DNA from: Cyclospora cayetanensis
Lineage: Eukaryota; Apicomplexa; Conoidasida; Eucoccidiorida; Eimeriidae
NCBI RefSeq assembly: GCF_002999335.1
Contig: NW_020312369.1
Coordinates: 124,001 to 188,000, forward strand
Length of the DNA stretch: 64,000 bases
Direction of reading: 5' to 3'
How positions within the stretch are numbered: the stretch's first letter is position 1; every line of letters starts with the position of its first letter. The notes under the pieces were generated by a model that was not told where the DNA came from, ran no database searches, and saw nothing but the letters and a program-made list of their open reading frames with translations. A program made the translations under genes and the position numbers. Shown one piece after another: positions 23,887-35,200 of this stretch.

Positions 23887-25116
23887 ACGAGAATAAAAGA
23901 GCAATAGCACAAGCAACAGCAAGAATCGCAGTCGGCCGTCAAAATATTCGATGGCGGCAGACTTCTTCCCCCCCCCCCCCTCGCCCCACCCACTCCCTGC
24001 TACTGTGCTTCCTTTTTTTCGCTGTTGGCAGTCTGGTGCACTCACTTGTGTAGTGTGAGCCGTGGATTCGAGGGCCTTTGCCCGATCTTCCGCCTTGCTG
24101 GCTTGTTGCTGCAGCGCTGTAGTGCTCGCGCGTAGAGTATTTAGCTCGACGGAGACTTTATCGCGAATCTTCTGTGCAGTCGCGAGGTGCCTCTGCAGTT
24201 CCTCGATCTTCGCTTCTTTCGCCGCAGCCTCTGCTGCTGCCTTTTCTTGATGCTGCTGCAGCTGGGAACGCAACTTTGCGGCTTGTCTCTCCAGCTCTTC
24301 CTGCCGTTTGACGCTGTAAGTGACTTGACTTTCGTCTGCAGCCGCCGCTTGCTGGAGTGAGCGTATCTGCCTCTCCTTCGCTGCCAACTGAGCAGCTGCT
24401 CCCTTCTCGGCTGCAATGACGCGCTCCTCGGCCCGCTGCAGCTCCTCCTTGAGGACGGCTCGCGCTTCGGCAGCAGAGGCTGTTATCTCCTTCATCTCCT
24501 GCTTGACTTTGGAAAGCAGTATGTTCTTCTTTGTGGAGGCAACGGCAAGCTGCCGCTGCAAGCGTTCTGTCCTCTCTGTGAGACATTTCGCTGCGGCACT
24601 GCTGCGGGTAGCCTCTTCATGCAATCTTTCGATCTCCCTTTGTTTTTCTGCTAGGAGCCCACTCTTTCGCTCGCTTTCCGAGCGATGCCTCTCCAGCTGC
24701 AACGAGAGTTGCTGCAGATCCTGTTTTGCAGCTGCCGCGGACGCTGCTTCCCGTTTCAGGCAGCTATTCTCGTCCTTTAGCGATCGGAGCGCGAGTGACA
24801 GCTGCTGTTGCTGCTCTTCCAGCAGCTGCTGCTTTTGCCTCCGCTCCTGCCTCTGCCTTGACTCCCGCTGCTGCATCGCGGACTGCTGCGCAGCCGCCTT
24901 GTCTCGAAGGCGTTCATTCTCCCTGCTGAGCTCGGCCGTCAGCCGGCGCAAGTCGTCAAGGGCCTCCCAGTAGCTCTTTGAGCCGCTAAGAATGCTAGTT
25001 ACCAAGTGCTCGTCTGGCCTCAGAGGCTTCCGCGCGGCTAGACGTTCCCTCTGCCGCTCATGATGCAGCAAGGACACCCTCGAAGCCTCCGACAGGGCCC
25101 CTCCGGGGCAGTCCAT
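20965..25116 (-). CDS. Large coiled-coil protein, Gln/Glu/Lys-rich
   Basis: Three exons, 25116-24046, 23361-22906 and 22617-20965, joined in phase 0 (donors CAA|GTGAGT and CAG|GTGAAA; acceptors GCGCAG and TTTTTTATAG), give 1059 aa. From about residue 60 to 980 the protein is one long heptad-like helix, Leu/Gln/Glu/Lys/Arg-rich with few breaks, e.g. 'RLTAELSRENERLRDKAA'. Poly-Gln runs sit in the last exon, then a Gly/Ala/Pro-rich tail. No motor, SMC ATPase or kinase motif is visible, so a structural or scaffold role (cytoskeleton, inner membrane complex, centrosome) is only inference. The start is the first ATG of the frame, but an excellent acceptor (pyrimidine tract 25322-25370, then CAG) suggests a further 5' exon. 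The stop at 20965 is real in this frame, though a splice to 20.6-20.9 kb is possible. Antisense frames (poly-Ser/Leu/Cys) are shadows. Confidence 0.75.
23811..23886. repeat. (GA)n microsatellite in coiled-coil gene intron 1
   Basis: Nearly pure GA on the plus strand (CT on the coding strand), inside intron 24045-23362. Confidence 0.95.
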
Positions 25117-26774
25117 TGAGGCATTCGCGCGTTGAAACGACCTCTGCGGAGAGTATCCAGGTTGAGCGGCGACACGCTGCAGACGCGCAACAAAAGCCAG
25201 GCGTACAGCACTGGCGGCAGTGGCAAACAAGAACCTCGACGCAGCGGGCAGGGCGCCGACGCTTCCTTCGCCGATTCATGCACCGACGCCGACGCTCTGA
25301 AGGCCCTCGACTTTGAATATCCTGTGGAGAGAAAGGGAGAAAGGAAGAGGGAGGAGAGAGGGAGGAAGGGAAGGAGCGTCAGAGAGCCGCGCGCTGCCGC
25401 TGTGCATCATCCGTCCGGACCATCCATCGATGGAAGCGCTCGGCAAGGACGTGTACAGGTTCGCTAGAGTGAAGCTCCTGGCCGAAACCATGACAAAGAG
25501 ACTCTCTTGAATGCTTTAGGGAGCCAAATGATCGACCTGGAGAGAGGGTTTACGATATATGGTTCATGGTTTAGGGGGCACGAAGCCCGCACGTCACACA
25601 GCCAACTGTGAGACTCGGCAGCTAACCGATCATGCGACAACGCAGGCAAGATCCTCCCTTTCCTTCTGGTGTCCTGCTATGTCCCCGAGCTAGAAATCAT
25701 CAATTAAAGGGGACAGGGGAACGAAGACCACGAAAGGCCAAGCACAAATGCACAGACAGACACGCTCAGCACTCCCGCTGTAGCGCAGTATCACCCCCAG
25801 CACAACGAATGCCGCAAAGCGCCACCCCACGTTGCACACAGCCACTGGAACGCGAGTAATACGTCACATGAGTCAGAAATAGCTTCTTTTCTCACGTGCA
25901 CTCTAAGTTTCACTCGTAGAGAAGCAGCTTCAGAATAGTCCTTGGGGCCCTTAACAGTCAGTCCTCTTGAAGCCTCGTCGACACCGACTCACAGGGAAAT
26001 AGGCGGAGGGGCATGGACCAGAGGGGATACTGCCTGACAAGTCACCGTCTTATCGACACCCCCAATAGTGGCAGCAGTACCACCATTGCACCTGCCTCAC
26101 CATTATTGCACTTGCAGCGACAAGAGAAGCCCCAGTACCTGCAGCAGCTGCAGGTACTGCACCGCTGTATGCGAGCAGCTTACAGCTGCTGGCATACTGG
26201 GGTGCCGTAGCAACTCTAGGGGTGGTCTGTACGTGCGTGTCTTTACTTGTGCCCAAAGGGGTTGGCTGGCTAGCAACAACTCTATGGTTCGCCTCTCGGC
26301 GGCATCCTTCGGGCAATGTTTTCATGGACAAAGGAGCCCTCCCTTTTGCGCTTCTTCTCATCCCTCTTCTGCAAGTACGTCTCTTCCAGAAACCTCCCTG
26401 CCCATGCAATCGACCGTTTCTGCACAGTGCAGTCCGTCCCTAAACAGTTTTTTTTAATTTCCAGCTCTATCACCCTTTTGGAAAGATTCAATCAAATGTG
26501 GTACAGCAGCGCAGCAGCCATTTCACTGGCCCCCAATCCTCCCCCTGAACAAGCTACTGCTCCCAAATGGGCAACTGCTTTGAATGCTGCTGCATTTTAT
26601 TTCTTGCCTGGCATTGCTGTTCTCCCTTTCTGCTTCTCTCTTAAGCCGTCTCTGCCTTACTTTGACCAACAACGTCAAGGTTCATTCCAGGCTGCAAGAG
26701 AGTTGAGCTAGAGGGATGCACTTTCCAACGACGCACAGACGGTTAGTGCGATGGTTCAGTAACAAGGCTTACAG
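25117..26774. other. Boundary between CAG-rich and repeat-poor sequence
   Basis: No supported gene. 25321-25375 is a strong minus-strand pyrimidine tract ending in CAG, a likely acceptor for an upstream exon of the coiled-coil gene. A plus-strand frame ending at 25510 reads like protein for about 35 residues ('EALGKDVYRFARVKLLAE') but lacks a clear acceptor. At 26133-26159 there is a 12-bp inverted repeat (cagtacctgcag) with a 3-base loop. From about 25.5 kb rightward CAG arrays almost vanish. Confidence 0.5.
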
Positions 26775-28560
26775 CACGTTACGGAAGAAAATGGGCATAT
26801 TTACCGAGTATATCTGCGACGTAGGTGCTATCCTGTCGCTTGACCTTAGGCGGCCCAGCAAGAAAGTCCATAGTCGAATCAGTCAATTCTTTCATGATCA
26901 GAAAGCTCTACAAAACGCCGGGTTTAGGAGAAATGCGCCCCTTAAGCTGCTGGCAGTCTAGGTATGACAATGCATAATTCTCTACGGCAAAGCTCACTTC
27001 AGGCCAGCGGAAGAAATGAGGAATCTTGTCCACTGCAGTGTGAATCCCACTCTGACCCGAAAAATATTTCACGCGCATTGTGTGAAACGGCACTGCGGAT
27101 TGAAGTTTGGCTGTACAAGCGACGTAGTCCCCGTTTCGCTGTGAACCACACCAGGCCTTCCTTGAGATGAGAGCGTGTTACCACCTTGCCATTCTGGATA
27201 TTGACATTGGTACCGGCTGCATGGGTGCCAAAAGCATCACACCCGCCCATTCTCGACGGAATCGCAAAACAATCACCGACGAGAGCGGTTGCGTTGCACA
27301 ACAATATATCGTTAGGAAGCCACGAGAGCGCATCAGCGACCATGTTGGTGGTAGCCTAGTATGAACTGTAACGCAGCGCTGCAAGAGGCGTTCGAGCCAA
27401 TGATCGACTCTACGACTATCTAAGCCCTGCAAACACTGCGACAGCACATTGAAGACTGATAGTAGGTCTGGATAGTAAAAGAAAGCCTTGATAAATAAAG
27501 CCACAATTTCTTCATGCCCCACTACACCGCCCATAATTATTCCCACTTTGGACACCGCTTCTCGGTTTAGGTGAAGCGATGAAAACATAAGCAAGATTTC
27601 GGTGTTTTGAAGCACCCCTAGCCTATTCAAAGGGAATAACACTCATAGGCATGCTATAAGTATTGGCCGATAGAAAGAAATGCTGATCATAATCGGGCAA
27701 CGCAAGTAGAGAAGGAGAAATAAGGCAGCCAATGGGCGTCGGTGCTGTGGTAACAGCCTCCTCTCTCCATTCCACAAAGTGCGCTGTATGACGCCCGTCA
27801 GTCAAAGGAGCACCAATCCGAGCAGACTCAAGAATGATATTTCGGTGATAAGACGCAAGGCTGTTGGACTTTCCAACATCTTCGCGAGTGTGTAAAGGTA
27901 AAGGCCAGGCCGTGATTGCTTAAGCTTCTTGGTAGCTGAGTTCCGATAGCCGAAGTTCGGAATCCCAGAGCCACGATTGCTGTCAATGAAATACAAAAGC
28001 TTGTATGTCTTAGAATACCACTCCTTTTTCCGCAAGAGCCGACGCGCACGCCATAGATAGTGTGGGTGGATTTACGCGTTTCGTTTAAATCACTAGTCGG
28101 TGTATGCGTAGATAGGCATTCAGACCTTCTTGGTATGCTCAGGAAAACCCAGTTTAACTTGCCACTGGAGTGTAGCTGAGGTAGTAACCAGTCTAAACGG
28201 CCTACAATTATTCTAGACTTTGCGACTGCGAGTGTGGAATGCCGTGCTGTGCTTGTCATGAGGATGATTGATGCTTCTTACGAAGGCCTTTGTGAAGTCA
28301 GATGCCAAGAAGACTCATTTTCAAAGTGGTTTGTCAAGCCATCCCCCAGTTCAAAGCACTGGAAAAGGCTACTGTACAGTGATTTTAACTAAAGATCTTG
28401 TGTGCTTGTTCGCATTCACCATCGGGCTATGCCCAAGAGTGCTGGTCCTTTTGTGCACTTTACCTTTTTCAACAAATCACTTGCCTGCCGCTCCGTGTCC
28501 TCTTCATAATAAGGGGCTTGCAATACCGCGGAGCATGAGTTGGGGCTGACCTGGGGAGTA
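26775..28560 (-). mobile_element. Decayed Ty3/gypsy-type retroelement pol region
   Basis: Reading the minus strand through several frameshifts and stops gives the order of a Ty3/gypsy polyprotein: RT start near 28550-28430 ('HAPRY', 'DLLKK'), RT end near 27925-27840 ('WPLPLHTREDVGKS', 'ARIGAPLTD'), RNase H near 27715-27623 ('LLALPDYDQHFFLS') and 27420-27340 ('RRVDHWLERLL', 'MVADALSWLP'), integrase zinc-binding region 27093-26930 ('HFFRWPEV', 'LDCQQLKG') and the start of the integrase core 26880-26775 ('STMDFLAGPPK', 'GKYAHFLP'). LTR retroelements of this class copy themselves through RNA and integrate. This copy is dead: the frame is broken many times and catalytic Asp and Cys residues are altered. 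Its 5' end is probably the leader at 30.45-30.65 kb; no 3' LTR was recognised. Eimeria genomes are known to carry chromovirus-like elements. Confidence 0.8.
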
Positions 28561-30043
28561 ATTCAATGCGCTGCACTGGACGACCAGCAGGTGGCCAGGC
28601 TGCTGGTAGCTCGTTACTATGGAGCAATTGCACATCGCCGGACTCCGCGAAATTTGCCGATTTGTTCTATTCCTTTAAAAAGATTTCAAGCAAATTACTC
28701 ATAACCAAGACCAGATACATCCTCAGAACCGCGTTCTATTACTGCTCCGGTTGGCTGTTTGCATAAAGACTCTGCAGCATCCACTGGAGGCACGAAATCT
28801 ACCTTGTTCACCCTAAATGAGATGAGTGGTGTTGACGGGACCAGCAGCCGCTTATTCCTATCGCCTTCTCACACACTGACCTTGAGGGTATACAGCTCTC
28901 GCCTCATGCTCCTTTCGTTGGATCATCATGGCAGACCTAGGATTACGGCGTAGTGCACGAGTCCAACATAGAAGTCAAAGGCACTGTTGTTTATATCAAC
29001 TCAGAACGACAGTGGCATTTAAATGCCGCGAAAGTGCCAATGTCTCTATTGTGCTACTCCTCAGCAGACCTGACTCCTAGGGACTGTGGACCGGGAGTGT
29101 ACAAGCAGACTGCACTTCTCCGTCGCCCAGCTACAAAATAGCTACACTCCCCATCCAGTCTCGAGTAAAGGTAGCAATCTTCTTCACTAATGTGAGCCTA
29201 TGCCTGCGCAACTTTGTCTCAAGACATGTCCTCAATTGTGATTCTACCCCATTTAACCCCCTTCGCTACCCCGCGACCGGTTTGGGGGATTTCCCATTTC
29301 TTCGATGCACCTTCGTTGCTTGCCAAGTTTCCTTGCGCTGATTAGTCCAGCCGCCTAGTATTACACGCTGTTGAAGGCGCTCGCAGCTACAAATACATGG
29401 TAATTTTTTGGTCAGCGTTTATCGAGCCTAAAGTCAGGTGCCTGTATGGACACCTTCGAAGAAGTGTTACACTTGGTGGAACCACTTAAATCAATGCAGC
29501 TGCTTCTTGCTCGGTTCACATTGTAGGCTGGGGCCGGGGTACATTGCCCCGATATTCATGAATCCTAGATCCTGAGTTGGCTTTAAATTCCATCAAAACG
29601 TGCAGAAGATGAGCTTACTTACCCTTGAAACCTCAAGCAGTTCATTATCCGTGGAAGACACATCGGACGCTGTTTTAATTGCCAACTCGCTGCCCATCCC
29701 GCGACCAACTGACGTGACACTTTCTGTAGAGTTGAGATAAACACTAATTAAACAGCTCTTGGTCAATGTTGTGGTTCTTGGGAAGCAAGCATAGTTTGCG
29801 GGATATGGGATGCACTGCTAAATTTCCCCTATCCAGCTCTGCCCATTCTCCCACAGCAGGTGTTGAGCTGGTCCCGGAAAATCCTAAATAGTCATGGATG
29901 TATAGGAAAGCTTGGAGTAGGAGAATCCCCGCAGACAAGGGACTCTCTCTACATTATCCCATCAGTTGCTTCTCCCTCCAACAAACACGCCGCAAGGAAG
30001 ACTCTGTTTCCCTCATGTCTAGTGTTCAGCACGTAGTACACCT
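28561..30043. other. Gene-poor sequence, probably decayed retroelement
   Basis: Lies between the pol remnant and the gag remnant in the same orientation, so it should correspond to the C-terminal gag and protease region, but no motif survives. A short plus-strand leader-like repeat sits at 29415-29480. Confidence 0.4.
29415..29480 (+). repeat. Retroelement leader-like repeat, copy C
   Basis: The sequence gtttatcgagcctaaagtca and what follows it resemble the block at 37510-37570 by eye over about 60 bases, in the same orientation. It is opposite in strand to the pol remnant around it, so it is either an independent fragment or part of a nested insertion. Confidence 0.45.
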
Positions 30044-30241
30044 TTAGCGGGGTAATGGAATATCCGAGCACTTGCCCATCCCTTCGGCCGCCATATTTTC
30101 TAAGCACCATAGCCTCATCCATGCGTCCATGAACATTTTATCGGCTGACAAATCATTGCTTTTCACTGGCTGTGGAAGTACTGCGTTTATATCGGCTTGC
30201 ATACTGGCATCTGCCGCCGCGATCGATAGGAGTTGTGTCAC
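30044..30241 (-). pseudogene. Retroelement gag fragment
   Basis: The minus strand around 30150-30050 contains 'KMFMDAWMRL' and then a frameshift. At DNA level it matches the plus-strand copy at 46090-46200: both have aaaatgttcatgga and a later cggccgaa.ggatgggcaa. The element's gag-like protein begins about here. The copy is broken by frameshift. Confidence 0.7.
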
Positions 30242-30454
30242 CCTCTACTTCCACCACCAGAGGGGCGTTTTCAAGTCAGCTATAGCCAAAGAAAATCGGA
30301 TTATCTAATCACCAAACAACGACAGACACCAGAGCCTTGTAGTGAACCCCAACATGCCACTGCGTCCACAGCCGTTGAACGAGCAGGGAAAATCTAAAAC
30401 GAACCGTGTGGAGCTACAACCGTGAACATCTAAGGTCTCAGTAGGGAGACACCG

Positions 30455-30650
30455 AACTCCAGGCGCAACAAGAACCTAAAAGAGACTTATTTCTGAGTGT
30501 TTCCCAAGTAACTCCTGCCTTCCCCTGCCCGGGGCTTGCAAAAATTCCCCACATTAGGGGAAAGGAACAGCCATGGTTCGCGTAGCTGCACCCTCTATGC
30601 ACTCTGAGCATTTACAGTCGGTTGCACATGGCCTCTAGCGCAGATAAGCA
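30455..30650 (-). repeat. Retroelement leader/LTR-end repeat, copy A
   Basis: On the minus strand it contains gagggtgcagctacgcg and, about 120 bases later, gtgtctccctactgagacc. Both blocks recur in the same order at 37380-37560 and 45910-46080 on the plus strand. It lies upstream of the gag fragment at 30.1 kb in the same orientation, as a 5' LTR or leader would. Confidence 0.65.
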
Positions 30651-32295
30651 AAGCACTGTGTCTCACTCCATCGAGCTACGGGCATTCTTCAAGATATTAA
30701 GACAAATGAATAGACCTACCAAGTGGTCAGTTCTTGAGTAATTTTTCGTTAAAGGCATCTCGCTGTAGGACGTGCTTAGGGGTAACTTAGACTGCTAAAA
30801 GCAGGAAAGGGCCAAATGCATATTACTCTAATCGCTCATATATCAATACGTGCACAAGTAGGTAAGAGTATGCAGAAGAGATGAACATATCAAACTGCTC
30901 TGTTAGCGTCTTTGACTTGCTTGCAAGTTTTGCGCCTTGCAAAATACGTATGGGTTCGGGTGTTTGCACATACACCTAATGAATCCTTGATAAATGGTCA
31001 TTCTTCCTACTGGGGCTGATAGGATATGAAAATGCAAGACGCAGCAGAATGCGCCTTCCCACCACTTTGGGAGACAAAACAAATAAACTCCGCTGCATGC
31101 ACGTATGCAGGGGTGCGTCTAATGCAAGCATGCAAATACGTGCGTTCGAGCCAATGCGTGCATGCAAATGCGTTGTGAATACATGCAGACAACATATGTG
31201 CATTAATACAGGCATCATGCGAGTAAATAGGCAGGTAGGCAGGTGGGTAGGTAGGTAGGTCAGGCAGGGAGGGCTCGTCAACGCATGCGGACCAGGGCAT
31301 GCATGCAAGAATGGAAAGAGCGCGTAGTATGCACATGCAAACGAAACCGCGCAAGCCAGCGCACATGGAGAGGACGCACAACACGGACTCACAGGAAGTG
31401 CGTGTATAATCATTCACCAAACGAGCGTGTGTCATCAGGCTCTGCATGCAACAAGAATACTACCTTTTTAGCGGCTGCGCTGTGGTGGCAGCTCAAGACA
31501 ACTCCCTCGAGAAAAGCAGCAAGAGTGCCGCAACTGCTGCTGCATCGGGAAATACCGACGTATTCGCAAATGGGGGTAAAGAGGATGCGGGCCTCGAAGG
31601 GCCCCTTGCTGTGTGGAAGGCCTCAAAGGGCCCCCGTCCTTGTTCCCCCAGATCCAGCCGCCATCCGTGCTGCCAGAGGAACGGCGCGGCATACTCAAAG
31701 TGCATGCATGCATGCATGGCAAAGCGAGGGTAGAAATAAGGAGACAAACAGGGAAGCGCAACAATCTTATTATTGGACAAAGGGCAGGGAGTCCCTCATG
31801 TGTGAAAAAGTGTTAGGGAGCCCAACGCTACAAGAAACACTCAATACGAGGATGTGAAGCCTCTCTGACCCGCCCGTCCCTGCCACGGGAGGCGGAGCAG
31901 GGAAAGGGAGGGCCCCTATGCAGCAGAGCACGCCTCACAGACGAGAACTGCAACAACAAGGCATATATATATGTATATACGCCGTCAGCATAAACATAAA
32001 TGTATGTATACGTGCATGCATGCATGTATGCACGCATGCATGCAACAACGGCCTGCACACTTGGATTGCATGCATACATGCCTGCCTGCCTTAATGCATG
32101 CACGCTTGCCTGCCTTGATGCATGCAGTCACCACGTGTGTTGCCTCCTCATGCAGCAAATAATAATGCGCATGCAACGCGTGCAGCGGCATGAACTGAGG
32201 GCACCCAAAAAAAGACGCGCTGCATACAGATGCATCATGCATTGACCAGCCGCATGCGCCGCTACCACCAGTGTACTTCCACGCACATTACAAGC
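30651..32295. other. Gene-free stretch with GCATGC-rich tract
   Basis: No gene seen. From about 31.0 kb CAG/GCA motifs return. 31975-32135 is dense in GCATGCATG and TGCCTGCCT units. It is the 3' flank of the CCCH zinc-finger gene. Confidence 0.5.
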
Positions 32296-35200
32296 CTACT
32301 TCGTCTCTTTGCCGCTCTGAGTGGAGACGGAGGTTGCAGGAAAAGGGCAGACAGTAGAAGACTCCGACGTGAACTCCGTGGGTAGGCCCCCCAGTTGCTT
32401 CAGGTCGATGCTGCTGCTGCTGTTGCTGCTGCTGCTGGTGCTGCTGCTGTTGCTGCTGCTGCTGGTGCTGCTGCTGCCGCCAGACGTTTGAACAACGACC
32501 ATGCGCGCGAGAGCGGAGTCGCCGCTGCCTCGTCCTAAGAGGGGTTGCTGCTTCTGTGGCTCGTGCTGCTGGTGCTGCTGCTGCTCGGCTGCATTGCGAG
32601 CCGTGGCTGCGAGAGCCGCAGCAATGTCGAGAGGCCCTAACTGCCCTCCCAATGCGGGAGTGGTGCCTCTACATTCAGCAGCAGGCAGCAGTATGGAGGG
32701 CTTCAAAGCGGCTGCTGCTGCTGCTGCTGCCGCCGCCGCTGCTGCAGCATGGCTGTCCATTGTGCTGTCGTCGCTGCTGGTGCTGCTGCGAAGCGGCCGG
32801 TTCGGCGAGCAGGGTTCTCTCAGCGCTGCATCCAGCCCAACCGACACTCCCGCTGTAGGCACTGGAGGGCGAGTTTGCTGCTGCTGCTGCACGTGCTGCT
32901 GCACGTGCTGCTGTTGCTGCTGCTGCAGCAGCGCACAGAGCAGCAGATGCTGCACGGCCTCTCGCGCGTCGAGGGGAGTCGGTGACGCGCCTTCCAAGCC
33001 CCAGCGAATGTTGCTGCTGGCGCTGCCAGCGTTGCTGCCCTGCTGCTGCTCCTGCTGCAGCTGCCGCTGCAGCACAGCCCACGACTTAGCAGCCGACTCC
33101 GTGGGAGTTTCTAGTGTCGGCGCGGCGCCTCTTTGACCAACGGCAGTGGCGTTGGGCGCTCCTCCTCCCGCAGCTTCACCCCCCGCAGCACTCTGAGCGG
33201 CCATCAGCAGCTGCTGCCAAGCCTCAACTCCCGCCCCGTTCAGCGCGCCGCTCGCACCGCTGACGGCGACGTTCCTCGAGAGCTGCAGGGAGCCAGTCTT
33301 CCCCAGCTCGCCGCCGCCTCCGCTCCTCGAGAAGACCGCCTCGCCACAGACACCGAAGCCAGGAGGAGGGCAGGGCAGAGCGCCTAAGGCTCCTCCCCCT
33401 CCCCCCCACGTCGCCCTCCTAGAGGCCTCTATCGCAGCGCTGCCTCCCCTGCCCCCTCCCGCCGCTCCCGCCAAGACTGCAGGCGCAGCACTGGGAAAGG
33501 AGCCTGCATGCGGTCTTGGTCGCAGCTCCGCTTCTCCGTGGGCGAAGCGGCAGGCGGCTCCCGAAGGGCACGCCTTGGGGCCCCCCGCTGCATGCAGAGG
33601 ACACACCGCCGTCTTGAAGAATTCGGGAGTCGAGCGGAGCTCCTCCACGGAGTGCGCGAACTTGCACGCGTCTCCCTTGCTGCAAGAAAGGGGTCCTTGC
33701 TGCTGCTGCTCGCTCCCGGTGGCGCGATCGCTCGCCGTCCTCGTCATGTAGGGGCACAGTCGCGTGCGAATGAGGTTCGGCCTCTCTCGCAGTTCCCTTG
33801 CGTCGTGCGCGAAGACGCAGAGAGGCCCCTTGCTGCAGCAGCCTTGCAAGTGGAACCTGCACATCTTCGTCTTCTGCATGCGCTGCTGCAGAGACGGGAG
33901 AGAGAGCGAGGGGCGCGGTCTGCTGCCGCCGATGTTGCTGCAGCTGCTGCTGCCGGCGAGGGTGTTGAGGCTGCTGCTGCCGCTCGTGTCTGCCGCGTGG
34001 CTCTGGCTACGGCCTGACAGCACGGCTGCATGCTGCGGGGGGGAGCCGACGAATTGACGCACAGAGGCGGCATCTGCTGCTGCTGCTGTATGAGCAGCGA
34101 CGTGCGGTGAAACAGGAGCTCCGACCGGCGTGGGATGCCTGCCAAGCCTCAGATCCACTATTACGGGCAGCACCTCCGCCTCCCCTGAGCCCTCCCCGCT
34201 GCTGGCGACGGAACTGCTGCTGGCATTCTTGACTGCATACTGAGAGTAGGCAGCAGCCGAAGGCAAGGAAGCAGCAACTCCTGTCAACGTGCTGCTGGTG
34301 CTGTTACGGGCACCTGTGCTAATACAGCTGCTGGTTGCAGCTGTAGTTCCACTGCTCATGGTGCTGCTGCTGCGTCGTGCGAAGGCTTCTTTGCCTCTGC
34401 TGTCTTCAGCTGGCTGCTGCTCGCGCTGATCTGACTCCTGTGGCTGCTGGTGAAGCTGGTTTTGAGAGGTCTTCGTAGCTCGCAGCAGCTGCTGCACGTG
34501 CTCCTGTTGCTCTAGACGGCATACATGCTGCTGCTGCTGCTGCTGCTGCTGCAGCGTTTGGATCTGAGCACCGCAAATCCACCTCTCCACTTCAGGGACG
34601 TCTACTAGCCGCATAAGCTCTTCCTCCGCTTCATTCAGCTGCTGCCGTGCGGGGAGGATCTGCGACTCTGCTTGCAACTGCGGCCTGTGTCTCTGCTGCC
34701 GCTGCCTGTGTCTCTGCTGCCGCTGCCTGTGTCTCTGCTGCAGCTGCTTCGACTGCATTCTGGAGGTTGCCTGCAAGGCTTCAACGGAGGGAGGGCCTGC
34801 ACCTGTCAAGCGCACACCCTGCAGCATCAGCTGCAGCTGCAGCTGGGAAAGCAACATTTTGTAGTCGGAGCCTTCAAAAGTTTCATCGCCTGGCGCTGCT
34901 TGCGGAAGGCGCAGCTGCTGCAACTGCTGCAGCTGTTGCAGCTGTTGCAGCTGTTGGAGCTGCTCCTGCCCCTGTAGGTGGAGCTGCTGCTGAAGCCGCA
35001 GCTGCTGCTGCTGCAAATGCAGCTGCTGCAGCAGGTCGACTGGCTGCTGCTGCTGTTGCTGCTGCTGTTGCTGCTGCTGCTGCCTACCAGGCTGCCCATG
35101 GTACTCCGCCGCATGCCAGAGGGAGGCCTCTTGCTTGAATGGGTAGGTCGGTGCATGTGCTGTGGCTTGCTGAGGGGCCTCTGCAGCCGCAGCACATGCA

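Noticed and set aside
21170..24973. Long plus-strand frames rich in Ser, Leu and Cys
   Set aside because: They are antisense shadows of the CAG-rich coiled-coil exons; the minus frame explains the region with proper splice sites.
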